This document shows positions 17,214 to 24,772 of a stretch of 45,280 nucleotides of DNA, in pieces. Below the pieces are notes generated by a model. That model searched no databases. It was not told the origin of the DNA and saw nothing but the letters and a program-made list of their open reading frames with translations. The stretch's first letter is position 1; every line of letters starts with the position of its first letter. Position numbers and translations under genes: made by a program. Source of the DNA: Ruegeria lacuscaerulensis (GTDB taxonomy: Bacteria > Pseudomonadota > Alphaproteobacteria > Rhodobacterales > Rhodobacteraceae); contig NZ_WPZL01000030.1 in assembly GCF_013031245.1 (NCBI RefSeq), forward strand, positions 1-45,280, read 5' to 3'.

Positions 17214-17792
17214 ATGGCGTTTATCTTAGGATCGGGCAGCCCAAGGCGGCTGGACCTGCTGTCCCAGCTTGGCGTGAAGCCCGATGCCATCCGTGCCCCC
17301 GATATTGACGAAACGCCTTTGAAAGGTGAGCTACCGGTTCCGTATTGCAGCCGCATCACCCGCTCAAAAGTGCAGGCAATTCAGGCGGATAGGGGCGATA
17401 TTACCTTGTGTGCGGATACTACGGTTGCTCTGGGTCGCCGTATTCTGGGCAAACCCCGAAGCGTTGGCCAGGCGGCGGAATTCTTGCATGTGCTGTCCGG
17501 TCGCCGGCACCGCGTGATCACCTCGGTCGCTGTGCGGTGCGGGGATCGGGTGTTGCAACGCGACGTGGTCTCTCAGGTCAAGGTCAAGCGTCTGTCGGAC
17601 GTTGAGATCAACGCTTATCTGGCCACCGGAGATTGGCAGGGTAAAGCAGGTGCCTACGCCATCCAGGGTCCGGCCGGGGCTTTCATTCCTTGGATTTCCG
17701 GGTCATTCACGGGCATCGTGGGCCTGCCACTGTCCGAAACCGCCGCTCTTTTGCAGGGCATCGGCTATCCACTATACCGTGAGGCATCATGA
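17214..17792 (+). CDS. maf: Maf-like nucleotide pyrophosphatase (septum formation family)
   Basis: The 192-residue protein has the Maf signatures: ILGSGSPRRLDLLSQLG at the N-terminus with the catalytic Arg pair, DIDETP, a CADTTVALG acid strand and GKAGAYAIQGPAGAFIPWISGSFTGIVGLPLSET near the end. Members hydrolyse dTTP/UTP or modified nucleotides to monophosphates. It overlaps the ribonuclease gene by 4 bases (ATGA) and follows infA by 11 bases, an arrangement typical of Rhodobacterales. Confidence 0.93.
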   Translation: MAFILGSGSPRRLDLLSQLGVKPDAIRAPDIDETPLKGELPVPYCSRITRSKVQAIQADRGDITLCADTTVALGRRILGKPRSVGQAAEFLHVLSGRRHRVITSVAVRCGDRVLQRDVVSQVKVKRLSDVEINAYLATGDWQGKAGAYAIQGPAGAFIPWISGSFTGIVGLPLSETAALLQGIGYPLYREAS

Positions 17793-18811
17793 AGGGTCGT
17801 ACCATCGTTCTGGACCACATCGACAACCGCGAGGCCGCGGCACTGATGGTGGACGGCAAACTGGACGATTTCCTGATCGCAGGAGACGCCCCAGCGCCCG
17901 GTACGATTTACCGCGCGCGTGCGGATCGCCCGGTCAAGGGGCAAGGTGGAATGTTCCTGACCACGCCCGATGGCCCGGCCTTTCTGCGTCAGGTTAAAGG
18001 TTTGGCGCCTGGCAACCTTATGCTGGTTCAGGTGACAGGGTATGCAGAGCCGGGCAAAGCGCTGCCCGTTACAGATCGCATCCTGTTCAAAAGCCGTTAT
18101 GCCATCGTTACGCCCGATGCGCCTGGTCTGAATATCTCGCGCAGCATTCGTGATGAGGATGAACGTGACCGGCTGCTTGAGATCGCGCATGAATGCATGG
18201 CGGGCACCGATTATGGGCTCATCCTGCGATCTTGCTGTCAGGGCGAGGATGCCGGTGAAATTGCAGAAGACATCAGTGCGATGCTGGTTCAAGCTGACCA
18301 GGTTCTGAACGACACCGGACCCGAGCCCGAATTGCTGCTGGATGGCGACGGCCCTCATGTCCTCGCCTGGCGCGATTGGACGGACCCGGCGGACGTTGTG
18401 ACTCAGGCCGGCGGTTTCGAGACCCACGGCGTGTTTGACGCTTTGGACGTCGTGCGCGGAATCTCCGAGCCGCTACCCGGAGGTGGGCATCTGTACATTC
18501 AGCCCACCCGCGCCCTGGTTGCGGTAGATGTGAATACCGGGTCTGACACATCTCTTGCCGCCGGGACCAAGGCCAATTTCGCGTGCGCCAAGGCCTTGGC
18601 ACGAGTTTTGCGGGTTCGCGGTTTGGGTGGGCAAGTTACTGTGGATATTGCGCCCATGCCCAAGAAGGACCGCAAGGGGTTCGAGTCGGCCCTGCGCGCC
18701 GCGTTCAAGGCTGATTCCATTGAGACTACTTTGGCGGGCTGGACCCCGTTGGGCCACTACGAACTGCAACGTAAACGCGGCCGTATTCCACTGGTGGAGG
18801 TGCTGAAATGA
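17789..18811 (+). CDS. rng: Ribonuclease E/G family protein, short form
   Basis: The 340-residue protein has the C-terminal catalytic DNase I-like region of RNase E/G: TRALVAVDVNTGSDTS with the metal-binding Asp, followed by GGQVTVDIAPMPKKDRKGFESAL, the second metal-site block. It is about 150 residues shorter than E. coli RNase G, and the linked zinc-link CPxCxG is absent; this short version is common in Rhodobacteraceae, so it is not a truncation. It processes rRNA and mRNA 5' ends. Coupled by ATGA overlaps to maf and yacG. Confidence 0.88.
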   Translation: MKGRTIVLDHIDNREAAALMVDGKLDDFLIAGDAPAPGTIYRARADRPVKGQGGMFLTTPDGPAFLRQVKGLAPGNLMLVQVTGYAEPGKALPVTDRILFKSRYAIVTPDAPGLNISRSIRDEDERDRLLEIAHECMAGTDYGLILRSCCQGEDAGEIAEDISAMLVQADQVLNDTGPEPELLLDGDGPHVLAWRDWTDPADVVTQAGGFETHGVFDALDVVRGISEPLPGGGHLYIQPTRALVAVDVNTGSDTSLAAGTKANFACAKALARVLRVRGLGGQVTVDIAPMPKKDRKGFESALRAAFKADSIETTLAGWTPLGHYELQRKRGRIPLVEVLK

Positions 18812-18990
18812 GCTGCCCGATATGTGGTGAAGACACGGCGACCAGGTTCCGCCCTTTCTGCTCCAAACGCTGTGCTGACGTTGATCTGGCTAAGTGGCTG
18901 AACGGGTCTTACTCGGTCCCATCGCAACGGGAAGAAGACTTGGAATCGGATGTTTCCGATGGAGCTGAAAGCCAGCGCCGCCCGCATTGA
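18808..18990 (+). CDS. yacG: YacG zinc-binding protein (DNA gyrase inhibitor)
   Basis: A 60-residue protein with four zinc-ligand cysteines, CPICG near the start and FCSKRC around residues 18-23, then DLAKWLNGSYSVP, the conserved YacG tail. In E. coli it binds GyrB and inhibits gyrase. It overlaps the ribonuclease gene by ATGA. It is the last gene before tRNA-Phe. Confidence 0.93.
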   Translation: MSCPICGEDTATRFRPFCSKRCADVDLAKWLNGSYSVPSQREEDLESDVSDGAESQRRPH

Positions 18991-19069
18991 AAAAATCTTA
19001 AAAAGCCTCTGGACACTGGCTGTAGCAAGTCATAGAAGGCCTCCACCCAACGGCGAACGCCGTTCCCGT

Positions 19070-19141
19070 GCCCGGGTAGCTCAGGGGTAGAGCAGTGGAT
19101 TGAAAATCCTCGTGTCGGTGGTTCGATTCCGCCCCCGGGCA
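19070..19141 (+). tRNA. tRNA-Phe (GAA anticodon), integration target
   Basis: The 72 bases fold fully: acceptor GCCCGGG/CCCGGGC, D arm TAGCTCAGGGGTAGAGC, anticodon loop TTGAAAA (GAA) and T arm GTCGGTGGTTCGATTCCGCC; CCA is encoded at 19142-19144. Its 3' part is repeated exactly at 38350-38396, so the gene is the attachment site of the island downstream and remains intact. Confidence 0.97.
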
Positions 19142-19144
19142 CCA
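19098..19144 (+). repeat. attL: tRNA-Phe 3' end, 47-bp direct repeat
   Basis: The 47 bases from the anticodon stem to the CCA are identical to 38350-38396. Flanking bases differ at once on both sides, so the repeat is exactly delimited. This is the normal footprint of a tyrosine integrase that recombines in the 3' half of a tRNA. Confidence 0.95.
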
Positions 19145-19205
19145 TTAAATCTCTGAAATAACTGGTGAATTTCGAGCGTTGAGCGTTCGGATTTTCCGCC
19201 GTAAA

Positions 19206-19225
19206 AGTTATACACAGTTATACAC
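19206..19225 (+). repeat. Tandem 10-bp repeat before the integrase
   Basis: AGTTATACAC occurs twice in perfect tandem, 62 bases inside attL and 19 bases before the integrase start. It may be an arm-type integrase or excisionase binding site, or an operator for the integrase. Confidence 0.5.
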
Positions 19226-19243
19226 TCCTCTGACGGGCTGACC

Positions 19244-20425
19244 TTGGCCAAAGATTCAAAAAACCAAATCTCCAAGCTGAAACACCTCCGAAAGGGTCTG
19301 GCGATCTATCGGACAGGTCGCAGCCCTTTTTGGTATTTCCGATTCAGAGACCCGACAGCGGGAAAATACATCCATCGGTCATCCAAGGAGGAATCACGGC
19401 TCGAAGCCATTGAAGTGGCTTATGAGTTTGCCGACACGTACCGCAGCAAAGCCAACAGTGACCACGCCAAGAAGAAAGCCAACAGCTTTGAGCACTACGC
19501 CAAAAAGCTGATGGGAGTGCAGAAAGGCAAATCGAAATGGTCGGACGGCGACAACAAACTTCTGAACCGATCCAAGGATGGGCTGATCTGCTATTTCGGA
19601 AAGTATGATGTGAGCAAGATCACCACGGGAATGGTTCGTGATTATCTGATACATCTTGATGAGAACCGTTCAAAGCGGCTGGCAGAATCAACAAAGGCCA
19701 AGCACACCATCATCATCCGCAAAGTCCTGACACTGGCTGTTGAGGATGGTCTGTTGGATGTTCTGCCGGTGATGCCGAAGCAAAAGACCGTCGATACACC
19801 CCGGCACACATTCACCGATGACGAATACAAGCGGTTCATGAAAACCGCCGGTGAATGTGTAAAGCGGAGAGACAAGGTTCGTGGTGTTGAGATCACCGGC
19901 CATCATGCCAAGATGTTCCGCTTTGTGGTGCACACCTTCCTCCGTCCGACCGAGGGCGAACTTTTTGGCCTCAAGCACAAGGACATTCAGACCAAGGGCG
20001 ATCCAGCCCATCTGGAAATGAATGTGCGGGGCGGCAAAACAGGTGGCCGTGTCAGTGTCACGATGCCTCTGGCCGTACCGCTCTACCATGCCACCTTGAA
20101 CCCGTTCGATGACAAGGGGCCGGACAAGAATGGCTATGTCTGGATGCCTGAATACCCAAACCGTCGAACGGCCATCAATACCGCCAGACGTATCTTCAAC
20201 CACATTTTGGAAGAGGCCGATCTGCTGGATGAGGACCGTAAGCTGTCCCCTTACTCACTTCGCCATTATGCGATCCAAGCACGGCTCAGAGGGTCGAATG
20301 GGAAGGTCAACCTCCACACCCTTGCCACGAATGCTGGCACGTCTGTGGACCAGTTGGAGCGGTTCTATCTGAAGAACATGGCTCCCACAAAAGAACTCAT
20401 CGAGAACTTGCAGCACAGGGAGTGA
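19244..20425 (+). CDS. Tyrosine-type site-specific integrase
   Basis: The 393-residue protein catalyses integration and excision of the element. It has an N-terminal arm-binding region (WYFRFRDPTAGKYIHRS), a SAM-like core-binding domain (about 65-175) and a C-terminal catalytic domain. Visible catalytic residues are Arg I in FLRPTEGELFGLKH, the LRHYAIQAR box with Arg II, and the nucleophile Tyr in LERFYLKNMAP. The first His of the HxLRH box is replaced (YSLRH), as in several active members. TTG at 19244 is the only reasonable start and its ribosome-binding site is weak. It is adjacent to attL, the usual place. It belongs to a different integrase subfamily from the relics at 38.4-39.2 kb. Confidence 0.92.
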   Translation: MAKDSKNQISKLKHLRKGLAIYRTGRSPFWYFRFRDPTAGKYIHRSSKEESRLEAIEVAYEFADTYRSKANSDHAKKKANSFEHYAKKLMGVQKGKSKWSDGDNKLLNRSKDGLICYFGKYDVSKITTGMVRDYLIHLDENRSKRLAESTKAKHTIIIRKVLTLAVEDGLLDVLPVMPKQKTVDTPRHTFTDDEYKRFMKTAGECVKRRDKVRGVEITGHHAKMFRFVVHTFLRPTEGELFGLKHKDIQTKGDPAHLEMNVRGGKTGGRVSVTMPLAVPLYHATLNPFDDKGPDKNGYVWMPEYPNRRTAINTARRIFNHILEEADLLDEDRKLSPYSLRHYAIQARLRGSNGKVNLHTLATNAGTSVDQLERFYLKNMAPTKELIENLQHRE

Positions 20426-20554
20426 CGGTTACACAAGGACTAGCGGAACCGGATCGGGTATTCGAGTGGAAAGCAGTTGGGGTAACTGAACTTGCAATAC
20501 TATGACGATGGAGCAATTCTAGCCCGGTTTTGGCATTAATCTGAAAGAACCAAA

Positions 20555-20974
20555 ATGAATGAAGTTGAGTTTTCGGAACTCATTGACTGTAAATTCCCCT
20601 ACGATGACATTCCAGCTTCGGAAGCACTGGTCGTACAAGCCAAGTCAATTTCTGAATCTGCAACGTTTATGGTTCTTGAAGAAATTTGTAGGCCTCCGAG
20701 AGATGCAAGTGCATCGAAAGAGGCTCTGGTGGGATTGGTAGAAACGTGGCGCAGGAATGTTGACCATCCTTTGGCTAACATCATGGCCAGTACGGCCCGT
20801 GCTGTGGCGAGCGGTTCATCATGTTCGGTGCCAGAAGCAATAGCGCTCATGGAGCAGATTGCACCGTACCGTGGTCTCTACTCTGCTCTCAACATTGCGT
20901 CTTTTTGTTGTGATGACGTTGAGGGAGTGGCGGAAACACAAGCTGATTTGGTCAGAGCTCTTTGGGAACGTTGA
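20555..20974 (+). CDS. Hypothetical protein, 139 residues
   Basis: This soluble, mostly helical and acidic protein begins MNEVEFSELIDCKFPYDD. It includes a central segment with REMQ-like charge (CRPPRDASASKEALVGLVETW) and ends AETQADLVRALWER. There is no signal peptide or membrane span, and no family that I recognise. It is the first of five same-strand genes after the integrase (to 23319), each separated by 40-130 bases with a weak or moderate ribosome-binding site. Codon use is clearly more AT-rich than in the chromosomal flanks. An immunity-type role, as for its DUF2199 and DUF6985-like neighbours, is only a guess. Confidence 0.6.
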   Translation: MNEVEFSELIDCKFPYDDIPASEALVVQAKSISESATFMVLEEICRPPRDASASKEALVGLVETWRRNVDHPLANIMASTARAVASGSSCSVPEAIALMEQIAPYRGLYSALNIASFCCDDVEGVAETQADLVRALWER

Positions 20975-21017
20975 TTAACTTGGGCTAAGCCACTTATGCT
21001 TTTTTGGTGGAAGCTGA

Positions 21018-21665
21018 GTGGCTGCTCGTACTCAGTGCGACAGACGTTGCAACGGATTCAATTGTTTGCTTTCGTTGAGTGAAATCACGAAAGGACATCA
21101 ATTGCTTGAACGGATTCTGGGTAGAAAGGAGTTTCGGTACAAGTGCTCTCAGTGTGGAAAAACACACGTCGGTTCGCCGTCATTTGCGTATAGGTATCCA
21201 ACCTACTACTTTGACGTTCCCGAAGATGAGCGGGAAAAACGTGTTCGTGCTACCGAAGACCTCTGTCAGATTGATCCAAGTTCGGATGAGGACGGTGACG
21301 CTACCATTTATTGTATTCGAGTTATTTTGGAGATTCCGATCAAAGGTGCGAAGGAGCCGTTTACTTGGGGAGTATGGGTTACACAGTCCAAGGAGAGCTT
21401 TGAGAAGTACGTTGATACATTTGATGAGGATCAATCTTCGCAGAGCAGCTTTGGGTGGTTGCCTGTCACTATGCCGTTCTACAAGTCTTCCGAAGCGGGA
21501 GCACCGTTTGAGCACCTAGAATGTGACGTACACTGGGGCAGCCCGGGGCAACGGCCAAAAGCGTGCCTTTGGGAAAGTGAACATCCGCTTGCGGTTGATC
21601 AGCGGAGCGGCATCAGTTGGCAGAAGGCTTCAGAGATGGCCAATCTCATTAGCGGTTGTCAGTGA
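21018..21665 (+). CDS. DUF2199 domain-containing protein
   Basis: The conserved DUF2199 domain begins around residue 40 with YKCSQCGKTHVGSPSFAYRYP (a CxxCGxxH metal-type knuckle). It continues with LCQID and then the family block LEIPIKGAKEPFTWGVWV(T/S). The annotated start is GTG at 21018; the Cys-rich first 35 residues are not part of the domain, and TTG codons at 21076 or 21103 are alternatives. DUF2199 proteins are found singly in many bacteria, often in islands and near toxin-immunity loci, with no proven biochemical role. Confidence 0.75.
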   Translation: MAARTQCDRRCNGFNCLLSLSEITKGHQLLERILGRKEFRYKCSQCGKTHVGSPSFAYRYPTYYFDVPEDEREKRVRATEDLCQIDPSSDEDGDATIYCIRVILEIPIKGAKEPFTWGVWVTQSKESFEKYVDTFDEDQSSQSSFGWLPVTMPFYKSSEAGAPFEHLECDVHWGSPGQRPKACLWESEHPLAVDQRSGISWQKASEMANLISGCQ

Positions 21666-21738
21666 TCCGACCTTAAATTGCGGGAGCGGCGCAGCGTTCG
21701 TATAAGGTTCGGAGCAGATTGAATAAGGACCGTTACGA

Positions 21739-22236
21739 ATGGCGAGCGAAGATTACTCTACTGCCCTAAACTCTTGCCCCTACATCTTTCTTGTCAGCCA
21801 TGAGGAAGCGCCGGACACTTTGGATTTGCGACTTGTCGTTCATGAGGCACGTGCAGAGGCCGAGCTTTCTCAGATTGACACTGGCAACGCTGAAGTTGAT
21901 CAGATTTTGGGACATGGTTTTGCGGTCAGGTGCGACCCTTCGTACCGGGAGTTCACAATAACATTTGAGAATTACGTTGGTTTTTCAATCAGAAATGAAA
22001 GTTACGTCAATCCTGAACCTAACGAAGATTACTCGAAGAAGCTGCGCTCTTACACCACGTCAACGTTTCTCGACTTCATCGCAAGTTCAACTTTCGCTCA
22101 GCAATATTCAGATGAACCGATCTTGCACTTTGCTGTCGTGTGCTCAGATCATGTCGTGGACGTGGCTTGTACCGCTCCACCTGCCATCGAAATGAACACG
22201 ATTGCGGAAAGTTCACGGCCAACAATTGTTTCATGA
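21739..22236 (+). CDS. Hypothetical protein, 165 residues
   Basis: ATG at 21739 follows AAGGA by nine bases. The product alternates strands and helices: CPYIFLVSHEEAPDTLDLRLVVHEARA, then REFTITFENYVGFSIRNESYV, and ends with a strand LHFAVVCSDHVVDVACTAPP. It is acidic and soluble and resembles in style the small single-domain proteins of immunity clusters. I cannot name its family. It lies between the DUF2199 gene and the DUF6985-like gene on the same strand. Confidence 0.6.
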   Translation: MASEDYSTALNSCPYIFLVSHEEAPDTLDLRLVVHEARAEAELSQIDTGNAEVDQILGHGFAVRCDPSYREFTITFENYVGFSIRNESYVNPEPNEDYSKKLRSYTTSTFLDFIASSTFAQQYSDEPILHFAVVCSDHVVDVACTAPPAIEMNTIAESSRPTIVS

Positions 22237-22293
22237 GTTGTTGGATTCAGTCTGCATAGGCCACAGCGCAGGTCGAATGGTGGAGCAACATAG

Positions 22294-22851
22294 ATGACAA
22301 GCACAGAGCTAGAGTTTCAGCTTGAGCATGGTTTCTTTTGGACAACAAAACTCCAGTCAGATTTCTGGAAGCAGTTTTCTTGGCTATCTCAATCTGGGAA
22401 AGCAAAAGGTACAGACGAAAAAGCTGACGAAATTCACGTTGTTTTTGCTCCTGAGGCTCGAGACATCTCTCCGCTCAATCCGGACGAAATCGGGATCGTC
22501 GAGTGGGTGGTGGCCAGCCTCGACGAAATCTCCGAGGCGGCTTTGAGTAGCTTTCTTCGCTATTATCCTGTGATGAAGAAAAATCTCGATGGGTATGACG
22601 CTGAAGAGCAAGAGGCCCTTATGCCGGACGTAACTTCCGTACAAGAATTGAGTTCGCTCATAAATCTGAGAACTATTTGCGTGCATCAAATCACGAGGGC
22701 AGGTGTCCCTTACGTCGGCTTGGAATTCGATTGCACATGGGATGAAGAGCATGGTCTCGGAATACTAATGAATGGCGTCAGAACCGTTGAGATTGGTGGT
22801 GCTGATGTGGCGATTACCCTCTGGATCGCCGAACGGGACGCAGAAGCATAG
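22294..22851 (+). CDS. DUF6985-like protein, 185 residues
   Basis: The C-terminal part contains GLEFDCTWDEEHGLGILMNG and VRTVEIGGADVAITLWI, the W-D-x-E-H-G-x-G signature I associate with the DUF6985 family. The N-terminal half is helical and acidic with no recognised motif. ATG at 22294 follows GGTGGAG at good spacing. The family has no demonstrated function; relatives are often scattered in accessory regions and have been discussed as immunity-type proteins. The family name is from memory of the motif and should be treated as probable. Confidence 0.62.
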   Translation: MTSTELEFQLEHGFFWTTKLQSDFWKQFSWLSQSGKAKGTDEKADEIHVVFAPEARDISPLNPDEIGIVEWVVASLDEISEAALSSFLRYYPVMKKNLDGYDAEEQEALMPDVTSVQELSSLINLRTICVHQITRAGVPYVGLEFDCTWDEEHGLGILMNGVRTVEIGGADVAITLWIAERDAEA

Positions 22852-22950
22852 TGAATGACGTTTGTAGCTGAAACACGCTTTTGACATCCTAAACCCGTTG
22901 TCTGCAATCGTGAGCCAAGGGACGCCGTTGGGGTAGCAAAGGAGATTCCA

Positions 22951-23319
22951 ATGGCACTTGAAAAGCAATTCAATCTGGAAGCGGCAGAAAAGCCCAAGAC
23001 AACGCAGCCGTCCCATCAGCGCCGTCAGAAATTCATCGCAGCCATCGACAAGCAGTTAGCTGGAATGGCGGTAGGGGAAGGCAGCAATAACTCGAAAAGC
23101 ACGTGGGTCTGGCAGTCGAGCAAAGGGGATTGGTTCATTTCACCGAGGTATGGAAAAGCGTCTCTGGAACTGGCTCCGGGCTTGTCAGCGATCAAATGCA
23201 CGGATGCAGAAGACGTAGTGCAAAATCTCGAAAAGCTGAAAACCCTCACGAGCGACGGCAAGCTGGATGCGGTCCTTGAGACGGCTGCAACAGCAATCCG
23301 CAGCCGGTTCGGAAAGTGA
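22951..23319 (+). CDS. DUF6641-like mobile-element protein, 122 residues
   Basis: A strong AAGGAG precedes ATG at 22951. The protein has the layout of a family common on integrative elements: a basic segment RRQKFIAAIDKQLAGMAVGEG, a central WFISPRYGKASLELAPGLSAIKC, and a C-terminal helix pair ending KLDAVLETAATAIRSRFGK. I associate this with DUF6641. The biochemical role is unknown; a DNA-metabolism or element-maintenance function would fit the distribution. It is the last gene before the long repeat-rich non-coding region. Confidence 0.65.
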   Translation: MALEKQFNLEAAEKPKTTQPSHQRRQKFIAAIDKQLAGMAVGEGSNNSKSTWVWQSSKGDWFISPRYGKASLELAPGLSAIKCTDAEDVVQNLEKLKTLTSDGKLDAVLETAATAIRSRFGK

Positions 23320-23369
23320 TATCTGCCGGTTGCTCTGAACATTCAAATGGTCCCGTTGGGTTCTGGATG

Positions 23370-23805
23370 GAATGCAATGGGACCTTTTGCTTTCCGGTTG
23401 GTGCCAACCACCAGCAACAAAACCAAAATCGTGCGAAGCACTTCACGAAGTGAAGTTGATAGCCAAACAATTGCCGGACAGTGGCGATGGGTGGCAAACG
23501 TTGATCCCATTAAGGGCTATCAGGTCCAATAGGGATGGCAATGGGATCAAGTTTATCATCCAGCCAGCCCAATGGTCGAGCCAATATCACCAAGCACATG
23601 CGAAGCATTTCACGAAGTGAAATTGATGGCTATCCATTTGCAGGTGGATGGCATTGGGTACAATCATCATTCCATCATGGCCCTGACAGCCACCAGATTG
23701 AACGCCATGGGACCAAATACTTACCCCGGCCAGCCCAACCAGCCAGCTAATCTATCTGGTACATGCGAAGCACTTCACGAAGTGAAGCAGGTAGCTATCT
23801 GTTGG
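23370..23805. repeat. Degenerate tandem repeat, ~165-bp period, about three units
   Basis: Two modules recur with a steady period. Module 1, TGCGAAGCACTTCACGAAGT and its following bases, starts at 23432, 23599 and 23764 (spacing 167 and 165). Module 2, ATGGGA(C/T)C followed after about 15 bases by CCGG/CCAG and AGCCCAA-like sequence, starts at 23377, 23541 and 23707 (spacing 164 and 166). Each module 1 carries the perfect hairpin CTTCAC-GAA-GTGAAG (the second copy has T for C near the centre with a compensating change). The sequence between modules is much less conserved. Confidence 0.8.
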
Positions 23806-23833
23806 CTACCTGCTGGCAATGATTGATCAATCG

Positions 23834-23864
23834 CTTGCTTCGCAAGACATTCGCTTCGCGAATG
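23834..23864. repeat. Two adjacent perfect hairpins with TTC loops
   Basis: CTTGC-TTC-GCAAG (23834-23846) is followed one base later by CATTCGC-TTC-GCGAATG (23848-23864). Both have perfect stems and the same 3-base loop, like the CTTCAC-GAA-GTGAAG hairpins of the tandem array just upstream. Confidence 0.75.
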
Positions 23865-23898
23865 TTAATCCTTTTTGGTCAATTTGGATTTTCGACAT

Positions 23899-23924
23899 AC
23901 TTCTCCTATCCGTTGAGGAGAAGT
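23899..23924. repeat. 9-bp hairpin
   Basis: Perfect inverted repeat ACTTCTCCT (23899-23907) / AGGAGAAGT (23916-23924), loop of 8 bases. Confidence 0.7.
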
Positions 23925-24496
23925 CCGACGAACCCGTTGGTTCTGTCATACCATCCACACACGATTGCTTTCTCAAGCACGGCTGGCGGTTATCCGGTCT
24001 CAGCCTACGTGCTGCTTAAACAGCGGACCGATATGCTAGCTTTGCGTGGATAGCAGCTTGGCTAGCTCGGCGACGGCACTTCCCCGTCTCGTGATGACAA
24101 TTATTTTGCTCTGGCTCTCTCATGGGGGCTTTCATCCTTCCCCCGCTTTCGCTGTTTCCTGACCCTACTATTCGATGACGTCATGTCTGCTGGCCTACTG
24201 AATTCGGTTCGTCACCATCCGGCGGAAATTACCTTCTGATCGCATGACGCTTCGGGCTGTCTATGTGTGGTTTGCATCGCGTTCCTGATGCAAGAGAGCT
24301 ACGAGCTGTGTGTAATGTGGCGATGTGTGTTGTCGTGTGCGGTGTGTGTCTGCGTATGGTCTATTTAGGGGCCGTAAACCAAAACTTGGTCGAGAATCCG
24401 TGATTTATTTGCGGTCAAAGCAACTTTGGGAGAATGTCCCACGTCATGCCGGGATTGGGGCAAAATCTCCCACGGTCATGTGATCCGCAGCGAAAA

Positions 24497-24551
24497 AAAA
24501 TAGTAAAAGTGCCGTGTGGGTGTAGGGGATTAACAATTGCCATTTTTGCCG
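24497..24551 (+). repeat. 55-bp direct repeat, copy 1
   Basis: The 55 bases match 25820-25874 at all but about 7 positions, in the same orientation. The shared core includes ATAGTAAAAGT, GGGTGTAGGG and ATTAACAATT. In this copy the inverted repeat seen in copy 2 is imperfect. It lies 3' of the minus-strand gene at 24773-25576. Confidence 0.8.
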
Positions 24552-24772
24552 TTTGAATGCTGCCGCGCTTTACGAAATCTTTATCTGAAATCCGGTTCAG
24601 TTGTGAATTGCCAGTGCGTTTCAAGTCGGCACCTTTAGGGTGCTGACTGTCAAGGCAAATCAATAAAATCAAATCCAATTCTGACTGGAGAAGCTTGTTA
24701 ACTAGCTGAGGTGATGCTCTTGCATGCCCGCCGCTAAGAGTGCGGCGAGCATGGCTGAGCTATTTGATCTAC

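Larger units (their letters stand above)
23320..24772. other. 1.45-kb non-coding region, candidate replication or maintenance locus
   Basis: No credible gene lies here: the open frames are short, overlap each other in the repeats and lack ribosome-binding sites. Instead it contains a degenerate tandem array of about 165-bp units (23.37-23.8 kb), a cluster of perfect hairpins with 3-base loops (23834-23864), a 9-bp hairpin (23899-23924), a G/T-rich tract (24304-24360), an inverted pair TGGGAGA/TCTCCCA (24427-24472) and one copy of a 55-bp repeat (24497-24551). The density of structure beside a replicative-type polymerase suggests an origin or partition site. That is inference. Confidence 0.6.

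Noticed and set aside
23370..23805. CRISPR array
   Set aside because: The units are about 165 bp with degenerate spacing sequence and only three copies; there is no short identical repeat alternating with unique spacers and no cas gene in the window.
23347..23826. Repeat-containing small proteins from the tandem array
   Set aside because: Overlapping frames give similar peptides only because the DNA is repeated; they lack ribosome-binding sites and stop at different points in each unit.
24415..24678. 87-codon minus-strand ORF in the non-coding region
   Set aside because: It spans the 55-bp repeat and hairpins, has no ribosome-binding site, and the other repeat copy gives a similar meaningless peptide (25771-26139).
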